The position numbers and the translations under genes were made by a program. Shown in pieces: positions 54,922 to 63,937 of a DNA stretch of 64,000 bases (its first letter is position 1; each line of letters opens with the position of its first letter). The notes under the pieces are model-generated. The model was given only the letters and a program-made list of their open reading frames with translations. It was not told the DNA's origin and searched no databases. The DNA comes from Oerskovia flava (lineage in GTDB: Bacteria; Actinomycetota; Actinomycetes; Actinomycetales; Cellulomonadaceae), in assembly GCF_026163685.1 (NCBI RefSeq), contig NZ_JAOXSR010000012.1:29776-93775 (forward strand). Direction: 5' to 3'.

Positions 54922-56289
54922 ATGTGGCTCTTGACCCTGCTCCTCGGCGTGCTGGTGGTCCTCGCGATCACGGCCGCCACCGGCTACTTCGTGGCGCAGG
55001 AGTTCGCGTACATGGCGGTCGACCGGTCTCGCCTCAACGCCCGTGCGGCCGGTGGTGACGAGGGCGCGCGGCGGGCGCTGTCCGTCACCCGCCGCACGTC
55101 GTTCATGCTCTCCGGCGCACAGCTCGGGATCACCGTCACCGGGCTGCTCGTCGGCTATGTCGCCGAGCCGTTGATCGGGGCGTCGTTGGGCGAGGCCCTC
55201 GGCGGGGTGGGTGTACCGACGGGTGTCGGGATCGCCGTCGGCACGGTCCTCGCGCTGATCCTGTCGACGTTCGTCCAGATGATCTTCGGCGAACTCTTCC
55301 CGAAGAACCTCGCCATCGCCCGGCCCGAGCCGGTCGCGCTCTGGCTGTCCCGCTCGACCACCATCTACCTGGCGGTCTTCGGCTGGCTCATCACGATCTT
55401 CGACCAGGCGTCCAACGCGCTGCTGCGCGCGCTGCGCATCGAACCCGTGCACGACGTCGAGCACTCCGCCACCGCGCGCGACCTCGAGCACATCGTCGCG
55501 GACTCACGCGAGAGCGGTGACCTGCCGGCCGAGCTCTCCGTGCTCCTCGACCGCATCCTCGACTTCCCCGTGCGCGACGTCGAGCACGCCATGATCCCTC
55601 GCGCGCGGGTCGACGTCATCCACCCCGCGGACACCGTCGACGACGTACGTCGCCTCATGAGCACCGGGCACTCGCGCTATCCCGTGCTCGACGTGGACGA
55701 CGAGGTCGTCGGGGTGGTGCACCTGGTCGACATCCTCACCGACGGTCACGACGGCGATACCCCCGCCTCGGAGATCATGCGGGAGGCCGTCGTCGTCCCG
55801 ACGACGATGATCCTGCCCGACGCCCTGCGTGAGCTCGCGTCCTCACGGAACCAGCTCTCGTGCGTCATCGACGAGTACGGCGGCTTCGCCGGCGTGCTGA
55901 CCCTCGAGGATCTTGCCGAGGAGCTCGTGGGCGAGATCACCGACGAGCACGACCCCGACATCCCCGTCGCGCCGCCGTCCGAGGACGACGGCAGCTGGCT
56001 CATGGGGGGTGACGTCCACGTCGACGAGGTGGAGCGCGCCGTCGGGCACGACCTGCCCCGCGGCGACTACGAGACGATCGCAGGCCTGGTCATCGCCCAC
56101 CACGGTTCGTTCCCCGAGGTCGGCACGCAGGTGGAGGTCGAGCTCCCGCCCGATCCTGCTGACCTCGCTCTGCCCGAGGCGCCTCCCGTCGTCGTCATGC
56201 ACGTCGAGGTCGTCGAGATCGACCGGCACGTCCCCTCCCAGGTGCGGGTCCGCGTCCTCCACGACCAGCCGAAGGAGTCGAACCGATGA
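54922..56289 (+). CDS. CNNM/CorB-family (hemolysin C-like) transporter with CBS domains
   Basis: A 455-residue membrane protein: a DUF21 transmembrane domain (about 1-180, with FVAQEFAYMAVDRSRL and QMIFGELFPKNLAIARPEP), a CBS pair (about 205-335, including MIPRARVDVIHPADTVDDV and VIDEYGGFAGVLTLEDLAEE) and a C-terminal CorC_HlyC domain. The family exports or senses Mg2+ or Co2+. GAAGGAGGGGAGG precedes the ATG. Its stop overlaps the start of a second, related gene (ATGA), so both are translated together. Confidence 0.9.
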   Translation: MWLLTLLLGVLVVLAITAATGYFVAQEFAYMAVDRSRLNARAAGGDEGARRALSVTRRTSFMLSGAQLGITVTGLLVGYVAEPLIGASLGEALGGVGVPTGVGIAVGTVLALILSTFVQMIFGELFPKNLAIARPEPVALWLSRSTTIYLAVFGWLITIFDQASNALLRALRIEPVHDVEHSATARDLEHIVADSRESGDLPAELSVLLDRILDFPVRDVEHAMIPRARVDVIHPADTVDDVRRLMSTGHSRYPVLDVDDEVVGVVHLVDILTDGHDGDTPASEIMREAVVVPTTMILPDALRELASSRNQLSCVIDEYGGFAGVLTLEDLAEELVGEITDEHDPDIPVAPPSEDDGSWLMGGDVHVDEVERAVGHDLPRGDYETIAGLVIAHHGSFPEVGTQVEVELPPDPADLALPEAPPVVVMHVEVVEIDRHVPSQVRVRVLHDQPKESNR

Positions 56290-57302
56290 GCAACCCGTGG
56301 GTCGTCGTCGCGGCGACCGTCGCCCTCATCGCGCTGAGCGCGTTCTTCGTCGCCGTCGAGTTCGCGCTGCTGGCCGCCAAGCGACACCGGCTCGAGGACG
56401 CCGCCCCGAGCAGCAGGTCGGCACGCGCCGCGCTGCGCAGCTCGTCGGAGCTCACGCTCCTCCTCGCCGGCTCGCAGCTCGGCATCACCGCGTGCACCCT
56501 GGCGCTCGGCGCCATCACCAAGCCCGCCGTGCACCACTGTTTGACCCCCGTTTTCGAGGGCTGGGGCGCGCCCCTGGTGCTCGCCGACGTCGCGGGCTTC
56601 GTCCTCGCGCTCGTCATCGTGACGTTCCTGCACCTGGTCGTCGGCGAGATGGCGCCCAAGTCGTGGGCGATCGCGCACCCCGAGACGTCCGCGACGATGC
56701 TCGCCCTCCCGATGCGCGCCTTCATGTGGCTGACCCGGCCGCTGCTGCGTGCGCTCAACGAGATGGCGAACTGGTGCCTGCACCGGGTCGGCGTCGAGCC
56801 GGCCGACCAGGTCGCGACCGGGCAGAACGCGGACGACCTGCGCCACCTCGTCGAGCACTCGGCCAACGTCGGCGCGCTCGACGCGAGCTACCTCGCTCAG
56901 CTCTCGGGCGCCCTGGACCTGCAGACCCTCACGGTCGGCGACCTCCTGCGGGAGGGCGCTCGCCCGACGACGGTCGCACCGTCGGCCAGCGTGGAGGACG
57001 TCCGCAGCGCCACCCGGACGTCGGGGCACCTGCGGATCCTCGTCGGCGAGCCGACGGCGATCGAAGGGGTCGTGCACGTGCGCGACACCCTCACGGAGCC
57101 GGACGACCGCCCCGCGGCGGACCTCATGCGGCCCGTCTTCGTGCTCGCCTCCGACGTCCCGGTCTACAGCGCGCTGACCTCGATGCGGGAGACCCGCAAC
57201 CACCTCGCGGTGGTGACCACGGACGACGAGATCGTCGGCGTGGTCACCCTCGCGGACGTCCTCAGCCGCCTCTTCCCGCGGACGGTCGCCGCGGCGGTCT
57301 GA
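56286..57302 (+). CDS. CNNM/CorB-family transporter, short paralogue
   Basis: A 338-residue paralogue of the preceding gene. It has the DUF21 domain (FFVAVEFALLAAKRHRLEDA; LVVGEMAPKSWAIAHPE) and a CBS pair (VGDLLREGARPTTVAPSASV; AVVTTDDEIVGVVTLADVLS) but lacks the CorC_HlyC domain. The two overlap by four bases. Tandem long and short CNNM-like genes are common in actinobacteria and may form a heteromer; that is inference. Confidence 0.9.
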   Translation: MSNPWVVVAATVALIALSAFFVAVEFALLAAKRHRLEDAAPSSRSARAALRSSSELTLLLAGSQLGITACTLALGAITKPAVHHCLTPVFEGWGAPLVLADVAGFVLALVIVTFLHLVVGEMAPKSWAIAHPETSATMLALPMRAFMWLTRPLLRALNEMANWCLHRVGVEPADQVATGQNADDLRHLVEHSANVGALDASYLAQLSGALDLQTLTVGDLLREGARPTTVAPSASVEDVRSATRTSGHLRILVGEPTAIEGVVHVRDTLTEPDDRPAADLMRPVFVLASDVPVYSALTSMRETRNHLAVVTTDDEIVGVVTLADVLSRLFPRTVAAAV

Positions 57303-57322
57303 CGGGCACGTACGCTCGAGCG

Positions 57323-58552
57323 GTGCCGATCGGTCAGGGGTTCCGCGCCCTGTGGGGCGCGAACGCATCGTCCAACCTGGCCGACGGCCTCGCCTTCGTC
57401 TCGATGCCGCTGCTCGCGGCGTCGCTGACGGACGACCCTCGGCTCGTCGCCGGGCTCGCCACGGTGTACGCCCTCGTGCGGCTTCTCGTCGCCCTGCCCG
57501 TCGGTGTCTGGGTGGACCGGGTCGACCGTCGCACCCTGATGGTCGCGGGCAACCTCCTGCGGGCGGGGGTCGTCGTCGCGCTCGCCGTCTCGGTGCAGAC
57601 GGAGCAGGTCACGCTCCCGCTGCTGTACGCCGTGCTCGCGGTCGTCGGGACGCTCGAGAGCGCGGCCGACGACGCGGCGTTCGCGCTCCTGCCGTCGATC
57701 GTCGAGCACCGCGACCTGGACCGCGCGAACGGTCGGCTCTCGGCGACCCAGCTCGTCGCCGACGAGTTCCTCGGCCCACCCCTCGGCGGGTTCCTCTTCG
57801 CCGTGGGTGCGGCCGTTCCGGTGTTCGCGATGGGCGGGCTGTGGGCCGCCGCGGGTGCGGTCGCGCTCGCGCTGCCCGTACGACGGGTGCCGGTGCGGTC
57901 GGACGGCGCGACTCCCGTCCGTCGCTCGATGCTCGGCGAGGCCGTCGAGGGTGCGCGCTGGTTGCGGCGTGACCGGGTCGTGGGCGGTCTGGCGGTCGTG
58001 GGCGCGCTCGCGAGCGTCGGGTACATGCTGCCCTTCGCCATCCTCGTGCTCTTCGCGCAGGAACGGCTGGGGGTCGGCAGCCTCGGGTACGGGCTGATCC
58101 TCGCCGTCTCGGCGCTGGGCGGTCTCGCCGGAGCGCTGACCGCCGCTAGCCTGCGGGCCCGGCTCGGCTACCGCTGGACCGTCGTCGCGAGCCTCCTCAC
58201 GGGAGCGGTGTCCCTGCTGTGCCTCGCCCTCACGACCCACGCGGTGCTCGCCGCCGTGCTCCTCGCGGTCTACGTCCTGCACGCGGTGGTCTGGAGCGTC
58301 TGTGCGACGTCGATCCGCCAACGTCTCGTCCCCGACCTGCTGCGGGGACGGGTGAACGGCGCGACGCGTGTCCTCAGCCTGCTCGGCCTCGTGGTCGGCT
58401 CCGCGGCCGGCGGGCTCCTCGGCGGCGTCGACCTCGCCCTGGCGGTCGCGGCGGGCGGGCTGGTGTTCGTCGTCTGCGCCGTCGTCGCCGGGTCCGTGCT
58501 GCGAGGTGTCGACGCCGCGGACCCCGGCGCCGGGCCCGTGCGCCTCAGGTGA
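57323..58552 (+). CDS. MFS transporter
   Basis: A 409-residue protein with 12 helices. The motif VGVWVDRVDRRTLMVAGNLL in loop 2-3 and GANASSNLADGLAFVSMPLL in helix 1 place it in the MefA/NRE-like MFS group, related to the carrier at 2098. TACGCT sits exactly six bases before the GTG, a leaderless promoter. Its last eight bases overlap the end of the convergent MBL gene. Substrate unknown. Confidence 0.87.
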   Translation: MPIGQGFRALWGANASSNLADGLAFVSMPLLAASLTDDPRLVAGLATVYALVRLLVALPVGVWVDRVDRRTLMVAGNLLRAGVVVALAVSVQTEQVTLPLLYAVLAVVGTLESAADDAAFALLPSIVEHRDLDRANGRLSATQLVADEFLGPPLGGFLFAVGAAVPVFAMGGLWAAAGAVALALPVRRVPVRSDGATPVRRSMLGEAVEGARWLRRDRVVGGLAVVGALASVGYMLPFAILVLFAQERLGVGSLGYGLILAVSALGGLAGALTAASLRARLGYRWTVVASLLTGAVSLLCLALTTHAVLAAVLLAVYVLHAVVWSVCATSIRQRLVPDLLRGRVNGATRVLSLLGLVVGSAAGGLLGGVDLALAVAAGGLVFVVCAVVAGSVLRGVDAADPGAGPVRLR

Positions 58553-59360
58553 GGTCGTCGTGGTCCCCGCGCGCCCACGCGGCGTGCCGGTGCGCCGACC
58601 TGAGCACGACGGCGCGAGCGTCGGTCGGGATCACACCCTCGAAGTTGTTGTACAACCGGTCGAAGTCGAAACGTGCAACATGCCGGGCGACCCGTTCGGC
58701 GACGGCACCCGACAGGGGGATCCGGTTCGGATAGCTGCGCATAAAGCTCACGGACGTGCGGTCCGGGTTGGCGAAGATCGTGTCACCGCTGAGCAGCACG
58801 CCCTGCCCGCCCGCGCCTACGGCCCAGTGCACGACCGCGCTGCCCGGGAAGTGCCCGCCCGGCTGGGTGAGCGTGACACCGGGAAGGATCTCGGTGTCGC
58901 CCGACCACGACTCGATGACGGAATCGGGGCGGGCAACCCAACCGATGTCGGGCGCGGACACGAGGACGGGGACCCCGCCCAGTGCTCTGCTCCACTCGAC
59001 CTGCACACCGAACATGTGGGGGTGGCTCGCGACGATCGCCACGACCTCGCCGAGGGCACGCACCTGGCGCACCCCGTCGTCGTCCAGGAAACCGATCGGG
59101 TCCCACAGGAGGTTGCCCGCGGTGGTTCGCACGACCTTCGCCTGTTGCCCGATCCCCGCCGCCGCGTCCGTGTCGACCGCGTACAGGTCCGGCTCGAGCT
59201 CGTGCACCCGGACGGTCGCGCCCTCGGCGGCCAGCTCGGCGAGCGTCGTCCACAGCTGCCCGTCGGCAGGCACCCACTGGCGCTCGTCCGCGCAGATCGC
59301 GCACACCGGTGGCCGTTCGGCATGCTCGACGCCGCAGGTCCGGCAGATCCACCAGGTCAT
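58545..59360 (-). CDS. MBL-fold hydrolase with N-terminal zinc-ribbon
   Basis: A 271-residue protein. Residues 1-22 form a rubredoxin-like knuckle (CRTCG and CAICAD, two CxxC pairs). A metallo-beta-lactamase-fold domain follows, with HPHMFGV at the first metal site, GGHFPGSAVVHW and LLSGDTIF further on. The usual HxHxDH is reduced to HPHxFG, so metal content and activity are uncertain. The two-part layout occurs in actinobacterial proteins of unknown role. The ATG at 59360 is chosen to start the Cys motif. Confidence 0.8.
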   Translation of the reverse strand: MTWWICRTCGVEHAERPPVCAICADERQWVPADGQLWTTLAELAAEGATVRVHELEPDLYAVDTDAAAGIGQQAKVVRTTAGNLLWDPIGFLDDDGVRQVRALGEVVAIVASHPHMFGVQVEWSRALGGVPVLVSAPDIGWVARPDSVIESWSGDTEILPGVTLTQPGGHFPGSAVVHWAVGAGGQGVLLSGDTIFANPDRTSVSFMRSYPNRIPLSGAVAERVARHVARFDFDRLYNNFEGVIPTDARAVVLRSAHRHAAWARGDHDDLT

Positions 59361-59402
59361 CTCGTGCCCCCCGAGTCGTCGCGGCGCCCGCACCGTCGAG
59401 CG

Positions 59403-59915
59403 CTACCGTCCAACGACCCTAGACCCTTCGATGCCCCGGGCCCCTGTGCTCCGGCGAGAGGTCCACAGGGACGCCAGGAGGAACGCACCCCACAGGACGA
59501 ACAGCGGGTCCCACAGGAACGTGTGGCCGGTCATCGCCACCTCGTCGTAGCCGTCGTCGGTCGGGACGACGCCGGCGAGCACCGCGCCCCCGACGACGAC
59601 CTTCACGCCCCCGTAGGCCACCAGCAGCGTGCCGCCCACCCAGCTCCCGGCACGCCAGAGGCGGCGTGGAGGGAGGCGGTCGTACGCGACCAGGACGGGC
59701 ACCGCCGCCGCGACGGCCTTGACCAGGGCGATGGCTCCCAGGGCCGCGGCGGCGAGCTGCGGGGAGTCCTCGGTCATCTCCACCGCCCACCGGCCCACCG
59801 TGGCCAGGAGCCACGACCCACCGAGTGCCCAGTACAGGCTGAAGCCCGCGTGGATGCCGCCGAGCGCCGCGGCGACCCAGACCAGCGTGCGGCTCACGTC
59901 CGCCTGTCGACGCAT
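59403..59915 (-). CDS. DUF3995-family membrane protein
   Basis: A 170-residue protein with four helices. AAALGGIHAGFSLYWALGGS near the N-terminus and GYDEVAMTGHTFLWDPLFVL near the end match DUF3995. The function of the family is unknown. GGGAGG precedes the ATG at 59915. It follows no obvious operon partner; the MBL gene begins 42 bases downstream on the same strand. Confidence 0.85.
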   Translation of the reverse strand: MRRQADVSRTLVWVAAALGGIHAGFSLYWALGGSWLLATVGRWAVEMTEDSPQLAAAALGAIALVKAVAAAVPVLVAYDRLPPRRLWRAGSWVGGTLLVAYGGVKVVVGGAVLAGVVPTDDGYDEVAMTGHTFLWDPLFVLWGAFLLASLWTSRRSTGARGIEGSRVVGR

Positions 59916-60034
59916 CTCGTCCCTCCCGAGCGACGCTCGCGTGCGACGCGACCCTACGACAGCCGGTCTCCGGTGTCGACGGTGGTTCACTGGTCACGCT
60001 CACGCCGACCGAGAACGGATCACTGGACACCCTG

Positions 60035-60622
60035 ATGACGCTAAACCTCCTGCCGAACGAGCGCATCGTCCGCTCGAGCAAGGCGAACGCCGTCGTCCGA
60101 CCTTCCGACTACGGGATGTCGGAGTTCGCCGCCGGCCACCTCATGGGGTTGGTGGGTATGGCAGGACGCGAGGCCATCGGTGGGCGTCTGCACGTCACGT
60201 CGCTGCGGCTGCTGTTCCAGGCGCACGCGGTCAACCGGCTCCGGGGCCAGCTGGCGATCCCGTTGCCCAGCATCCGGTCGGCGTCGCGGTACCGCTCCGG
60301 CCTGGCCTTCGGCGTCGAGGTCGTCACGGCCGGCGCGCGGCTCCAGTTCGTCAACTGGTCCGCGGGGAAGGTCCTCGCCTCCCTGGAGGACGCGCGGGCC
60401 GCGTTCGGCGAGGCGGAGGCGGCCGAGATCGCTGCGGCCGGCACCGTGGTGCGCGACCTGGAGCTGTGGCGCGCGGCCGAGGCCGCGAACGTCCTCGTCG
60501 CCGCGGGCATCGGCCTGCCCGGCGCGGCGCCCGGGTGGCTCGAGTACCTGAGCCTCATCGAGCTGCGCACGGCAGCGGCACCCCCGACCCGCCCGCACCC
60601 TCAGGACGACGCGAGGTCCTAG
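60035..60622 (+). CDS. Hypothetical protein with GRAM/PH-like domain
   Basis: A 195-residue soluble protein. LLPNERIVRSSKANAVV, GGRLHVTSLRLLFQAHAVNR and RLQFVNWSAGKVLASLEDAR follow the GRAM/PH-like pattern of membrane-proximal domains. The C-terminal part is helical, then Pro-rich. I cannot name a function. Its TAG shares CTAG with the stop of the convergent toxin gene. Confidence 0.65.
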   Translation: MTLNLLPNERIVRSSKANAVVRPSDYGMSEFAAGHLMGLVGMAGREAIGGRLHVTSLRLLFQAHAVNRLRGQLAIPLPSIRSASRYRSGLAFGVEVVTAGARLQFVNWSAGKVLASLEDARAAFGEAEAAEIAAAGTVVRDLELWRAAEAANVLVAAGIGLPGAAPGWLEYLSLIELRTAAAPPTRPHPQDDARS

Positions 60623-60927
60623 AGCGCGAGGGCGACCTTCAACGCAGCAGCGACCTTCGTCATCGCGGCCAAGGAGAGCCCGCCGGCGTGCCGCGCCTGG
60701 TCGTCGTCGTAGATCACCGTGATGTCGTCGCAGAGCACCCTGCCCACCACGGGTTCGCCGTGCTCCAGCTCGACGATCGACGCCAACGACGGCTTGACCG
60801 TCGTGGTGATGCGCACCACCAGCGCCGAGCCCAGTGCGCTGTTGCGGCCGTTGTTCGACACGACGAGCCAGGGCTTCTCCCCTGCTCCGAGGTCGGCGAA
60901 GTAGACGTTCCCGCGGAGGTAGGCCAC
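60619..60927 (-). CDS. MazF/PemK-family endoribonuclease toxin
   Basis: A 102-residue toxin with the SH3-like MazF fold. RGNVYFADLGAGEKPWLVVSNNGRN includes the conserved catalytic arginine-loop region, VVRITTTVKP the second conserved strand, and VLCDDITVIY the third. MazF proteins cut mRNA at short sequences when the antitoxin decays. The GTG start is one base after the antitoxin stop codon, so the pair is coupled. In this family the start is usually RGDVY; RGNVY here is a conservative change. Confidence 0.85.
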   Translation of the reverse strand: MAYLRGNVYFADLGAGEKPWLVVSNNGRNSALGSALVVRITTTVKPSLASIVELEHGEPVVGRVLCDDITVIYDDDQARHAGGLSLAAMTKVAAALKVALAL

Positions 60928-60928
60928 G

Positions 60929-61222
60929 TCAGTCGGTCAGCCGTGCGCGACGAGTGCGCTGCGCTGCAGCGAACTGGCGGTCCTCGTCGTCCAACGCCGC
61001 CGCGTACGCGGCGTACCCGGCGTGGACCGCCTGCTCGCGTACGCGAGCCGCGCCGAGGGCCACAAGATCAGCGAGCACCTGCGACTCCGAGACGTTCTGT
61101 GGCAGCCGGCCGACGAGCGCCTCCAGCGCAGCACGCTCGGGGCTGTCGCCAGACCGGACGGCGGCCACGACGTCAAGCTCGCTCTCTTCGAGAGGGACGG
61201 ACTTACGGGTGATGGTCTGCAC
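60929..61222 (-). CDS. Antitoxin partner of the MazF-type toxin
   Basis: A 97-residue acidic protein located immediately upstream of the toxin, in the antitoxin-first order of type II systems. KSVPLEESELDVVAAVRSGD, then SPERAALEALVG, may be the DNA-binding part, and the Arg/Ala-rich C-terminus the toxin-neutralising tail. It does not match classic MazE. The GTG has TAGCAT exactly six bases upstream and GGAGG only one base away, so it is probably leaderless. Confidence 0.7.
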   Translation of the reverse strand: MQTITRKSVPLEESELDVVAAVRSGDSPERAALEALVGRLPQNVSESQVLADLVALGAARVREQAVHAGYAAYAAALDDEDRQFAAAQRTRRARLTD

Positions 61223-61414
61223 GCCTCCATGCTACGCCAGATGTGGCAGGTTTTGCTGCGCTCAGTGCATCACATTCTGCTGCAGAGAGTGGTGCGGTTT
61301 CCGCCTACCGGCGAGAGTCGGGCCGAAGGTCCCGCAGGTCAGGGCCGCACAGCCGTCGCGGCGCGCGGCCCTGAGCGCCCACGCTGGAGCAACGGCACGG
61401 GACGGAGCACGCTC

Positions 61415-62290
61415 ATGACCACCATCGACGCCAAGGTCGCGCGCATCCTCGACGCGGCCACGCAGGCACCCAGCATCCTCAACACGCAGCCGTGGAGGGC
61501 CGTCGCCACCGGTGACAGCATCCAGGTGCGCGCGGACTCCTCGCGGGGGCTCCCGCACCTCGACCCGGCCGCGCGTGAGCTGCACGTCAGCTGCGGCGCG
61601 TTCCTGCTGAATCTGCGGATCGCCGCCCGGCGGGAGTCGTTCGACCCCCGGGTCGAGCTCCTGCCCGACGCCGCCGACCCGGCGCTCCTCGCCGTGATCG
61701 ACCTGTATCCCGGCCTGCGGCCCACGGCGGACGAGCTGGAGCTCGCGGTCGCCGTCCCGCGTCGGCGCACCGCCCGCGTGCCCCTCGACGACGAGCCGCT
61801 CGCCGTCGACGTGCTCGACGAGCTCACGCAGACGGTCTTCGACGAGCACGCCCTCGTGCGGGTCCTGCCGACCGACGGCCCGCAGCGCCGGTCCGTGCTC
61901 GCGCTGCTGCGCGAGACCGAGGCGGAGATCGCGCGCGACAAGGTGGCGCGCGCCGAGGAGGGTCGCTGGACCGACGCGGCGAGGCCGCGGCGTGGTGTGG
62001 CGGCGTTCGAGCCACGCACGACCGTCGCGATCCTCACCACCCCCGGCGACTCGCCCCGCGACTGGCTGGTCGCCGGGCAGGCACTCGAACGCCTCCTGCT
62101 GACCGCGACGGTGTACGCGGTGCGGGCGTCGTTCGCGACGGCCGCCCTCGAGGACCCGGTGACACGGCACGAGCTGCGCACCCTCGCCGGGCTCGTGGGG
62201 TTCCCGCAGGTCGTCCTCGGCCTCGGGCACAGCAGGCTGGGCGACTCCACGCCGCGACGGAGCGTCGGAGACGTCCTGACGGGCGCGTGA
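61415..62290 (+). CDS. Acg-type nitroreductase family protein
   Basis: A 291-residue FMN-binding protein of the Acg/Rv2032 group: DAATQAPSILNTQPWRAVAT at the start, LHVSCGAFLLNLRIAARRE in the centre, and two nitroreductase half-domains fused. Such proteins in mycobacteria are dormancy- or hypoxia-linked flavin stores with little catalytic activity. GGAGC precedes the ATG. No regulator or dos-type box is evident. It is followed by sucrose phosphorylase on the same strand. Confidence 0.85.
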   Translation: MTTIDAKVARILDAATQAPSILNTQPWRAVATGDSIQVRADSSRGLPHLDPAARELHVSCGAFLLNLRIAARRESFDPRVELLPDAADPALLAVIDLYPGLRPTADELELAVAVPRRRTARVPLDDEPLAVDVLDELTQTVFDEHALVRVLPTDGPQRRSVLALLRETEAEIARDKVARAEEGRWTDAARPRRGVAAFEPRTTVAILTTPGDSPRDWLVAGQALERLLLTATVYAVRASFATAALEDPVTRHELRTLAGLVGFPQVVLGLGHSRLGDSTPRRSVGDVLTGA

Positions 62291-62355
62291 CGCGACCTGC
62301 CGACGGGCCGCCGTCGTGCGAGCATGGCAGCAGACCGACCGGACGGAGGGCGACG

Positions 62356-63870
62356 ATGCCCGTGCGCAACGAGGTCCAGCTCATTACCTACGCCGACCGG
62401 CTGGGCGGGGACCTACCGGGCCTCGCCGCCGTGCTGCGCGACAAGCTCGTCGGCGCGTTCGGTGGGGTGCACGTCCTGCCGTTCTTCACGCCGTACGACG
62501 GCGCGGACGCAGGCTTCGACCCCGTGGACCACACCGCCGTCGACCCGCGCCTCGGCACGTGGGACGACGTGCGGGACCTCGCGCGGACCCACGACACGGT
62601 CGTCGACCTCATCGTCAACCACGTCTCGGCCGACTCCGCCGCGTTCGGCGACGTCCGTGCGCGGGGCAAGGCCTCGCCGTCGTACCCGATGTTCCTCACC
62701 CTGTCCTCGGTGTTCCCCGGCGGCGCCACGGAGGAGGAGCTGACGCGCATCTACCGCCCGCGTCCCGGCCTGCCGTTCACGCCGGTGCGTCTCGGCGACC
62801 GGCTGCGCTACGTGTGGACGACGTTCACGCCGCAGCAGGTCGACATCGACGTGCGCTCGGCGCCCGGTCGCGCGTACCTGACGTCGATCCTCGACGCGGT
62901 GTCCGCCGCCGGTGTGCGCCTGGTCCGCCTGGACGCCGTGGGGTACGCCGTCAAGACTCCCGGCACGACGAGCTTTATGACGCCGGAGACGTTCGCGTTC
63001 ATCGAGGGTTTCACGGAGCAGGCTCGCGCCCGCGGGGTCGACGTGCTGGTCGAGGTGCACTCGTACTACCGGCGGCAGATCGAGATCGGGCGTGCGGTCG
63101 ACCTCGTCTACGACTTCGCGCTGCCGCCGCTCGTCCTGCACGCCCTGTACACCGGCGACGGGTCGGTGCTGGCCGGGTGGATGCGGATCCGGCCGCGCAA
63201 CGCCGTCACGGTCCTCGACACGCACGACGGGATCGGGGTGATCGACGTCGGGCCCGACCAGACCGTCGAGCCCGGACAGCCACCCCGCCCGGGCCTGCTG
63301 GACGCCGCGCAGATCGACGCCCTCGTCGAGGGGATCCACGAGCGCACGGGCGGCGCGTCCGCGCGCGCGACGGGGGCGGCGGCGTCGAACCTCGACCTCT
63401 ACCAGGTGAACTCGACGTTCTACGACGCCCTCGGCGGTGACGACACGCGCTACCTCGCGGCGCGCGCCATCCAGCTCTTCACGCCGGGGATCCCGCAGGT
63501 CTACTACGTGGGCGCGCTCGCGGGCGGCAACGACCTCGACCTGTTGGCCCGCACCGGCGTCGGCCGCGACATCAACCGGCACCACTTCACGCCGTCCGAG
63601 ATCGACGAAGCCCTCGAGCGGCCCGTCGTGCGGGCCCTGCTCGGCCTGTGCCGGTTCCGCAACACGCTCCCGGCGTTCGACGGCGACGTGGAGGTCGGCC
63701 TCGACGGTCCCGTGCTGCGCATGGTGCGCCGGGGCGTCGCGGTGCCCGACGCCGTCGCCATCCTGCTCGTCGACCTCGCCACGGGCGAGGCGTCCGTCGA
63801 GTGGCGCACCCCGGACGGCACAAGAGCCCGCACGGACGACCTGCTCTATGTCCCCTTGGGCGCCCTCTGA
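62356..63870 (+). CDS. Sucrose phosphorylase (GH13_18)
   Basis: A 504-residue cytoplasmic enzyme, the same length as bifidobacterial sucrose phosphorylase. The (beta/alpha)8 barrel has nucleophile Asp193 (RLDAVGYA), acid/base Glu233 (LVEVHSYY) and stabiliser Asp291 (LDTHDGIG), one residue from the Bifidobacterium positions. It converts sucrose and phosphate to glucose-1-phosphate and fructose. GGAGGG precedes the ATG at 62356. Specificity for glucosylglycerol or other acceptors cannot be excluded. A long hairpin terminator follows. Confidence 0.9.
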   Translation: MPVRNEVQLITYADRLGGDLPGLAAVLRDKLVGAFGGVHVLPFFTPYDGADAGFDPVDHTAVDPRLGTWDDVRDLARTHDTVVDLIVNHVSADSAAFGDVRARGKASPSYPMFLTLSSVFPGGATEEELTRIYRPRPGLPFTPVRLGDRLRYVWTTFTPQQVDIDVRSAPGRAYLTSILDAVSAAGVRLVRLDAVGYAVKTPGTTSFMTPETFAFIEGFTEQARARGVDVLVEVHSYYRRQIEIGRAVDLVYDFALPPLVLHALYTGDGSVLAGWMRIRPRNAVTVLDTHDGIGVIDVGPDQTVEPGQPPRPGLLDAAQIDALVEGIHERTGGASARATGAAASNLDLYQVNSTFYDALGGDDTRYLAARAIQLFTPGIPQVYYVGALAGGNDLDLLARTGVGRDINRHHFTPSEIDEALERPVVRALLGLCRFRNTLPAFDGDVEVGLDGPVLRMVRRGVAVPDAVAILLVDLATGEASVEWRTPDGTRARTDDLLYVPLGAL

Positions 63871-63874
63871 CGTC

Positions 63875-63928
63875 GAACAGGCGGTTTCTCGGCACGATGT
63901 CGTGTGGGTGCCGGGAAACCGCCTGTTC
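63875..63928. terminator. Long hairpin terminator after sucrose phosphorylase
   Basis: Two 21-base arms (63875-63895 and 63908-63928) pair with a single T:G wobble around a 12-base loop. The hairpin starts four bases after the stop and ends nine bases before the stop of the next, convergent gene. It should terminate transcription from both sides. Confidence 0.85.
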
Positions 63929-63937
63929 GGCGGGGTG

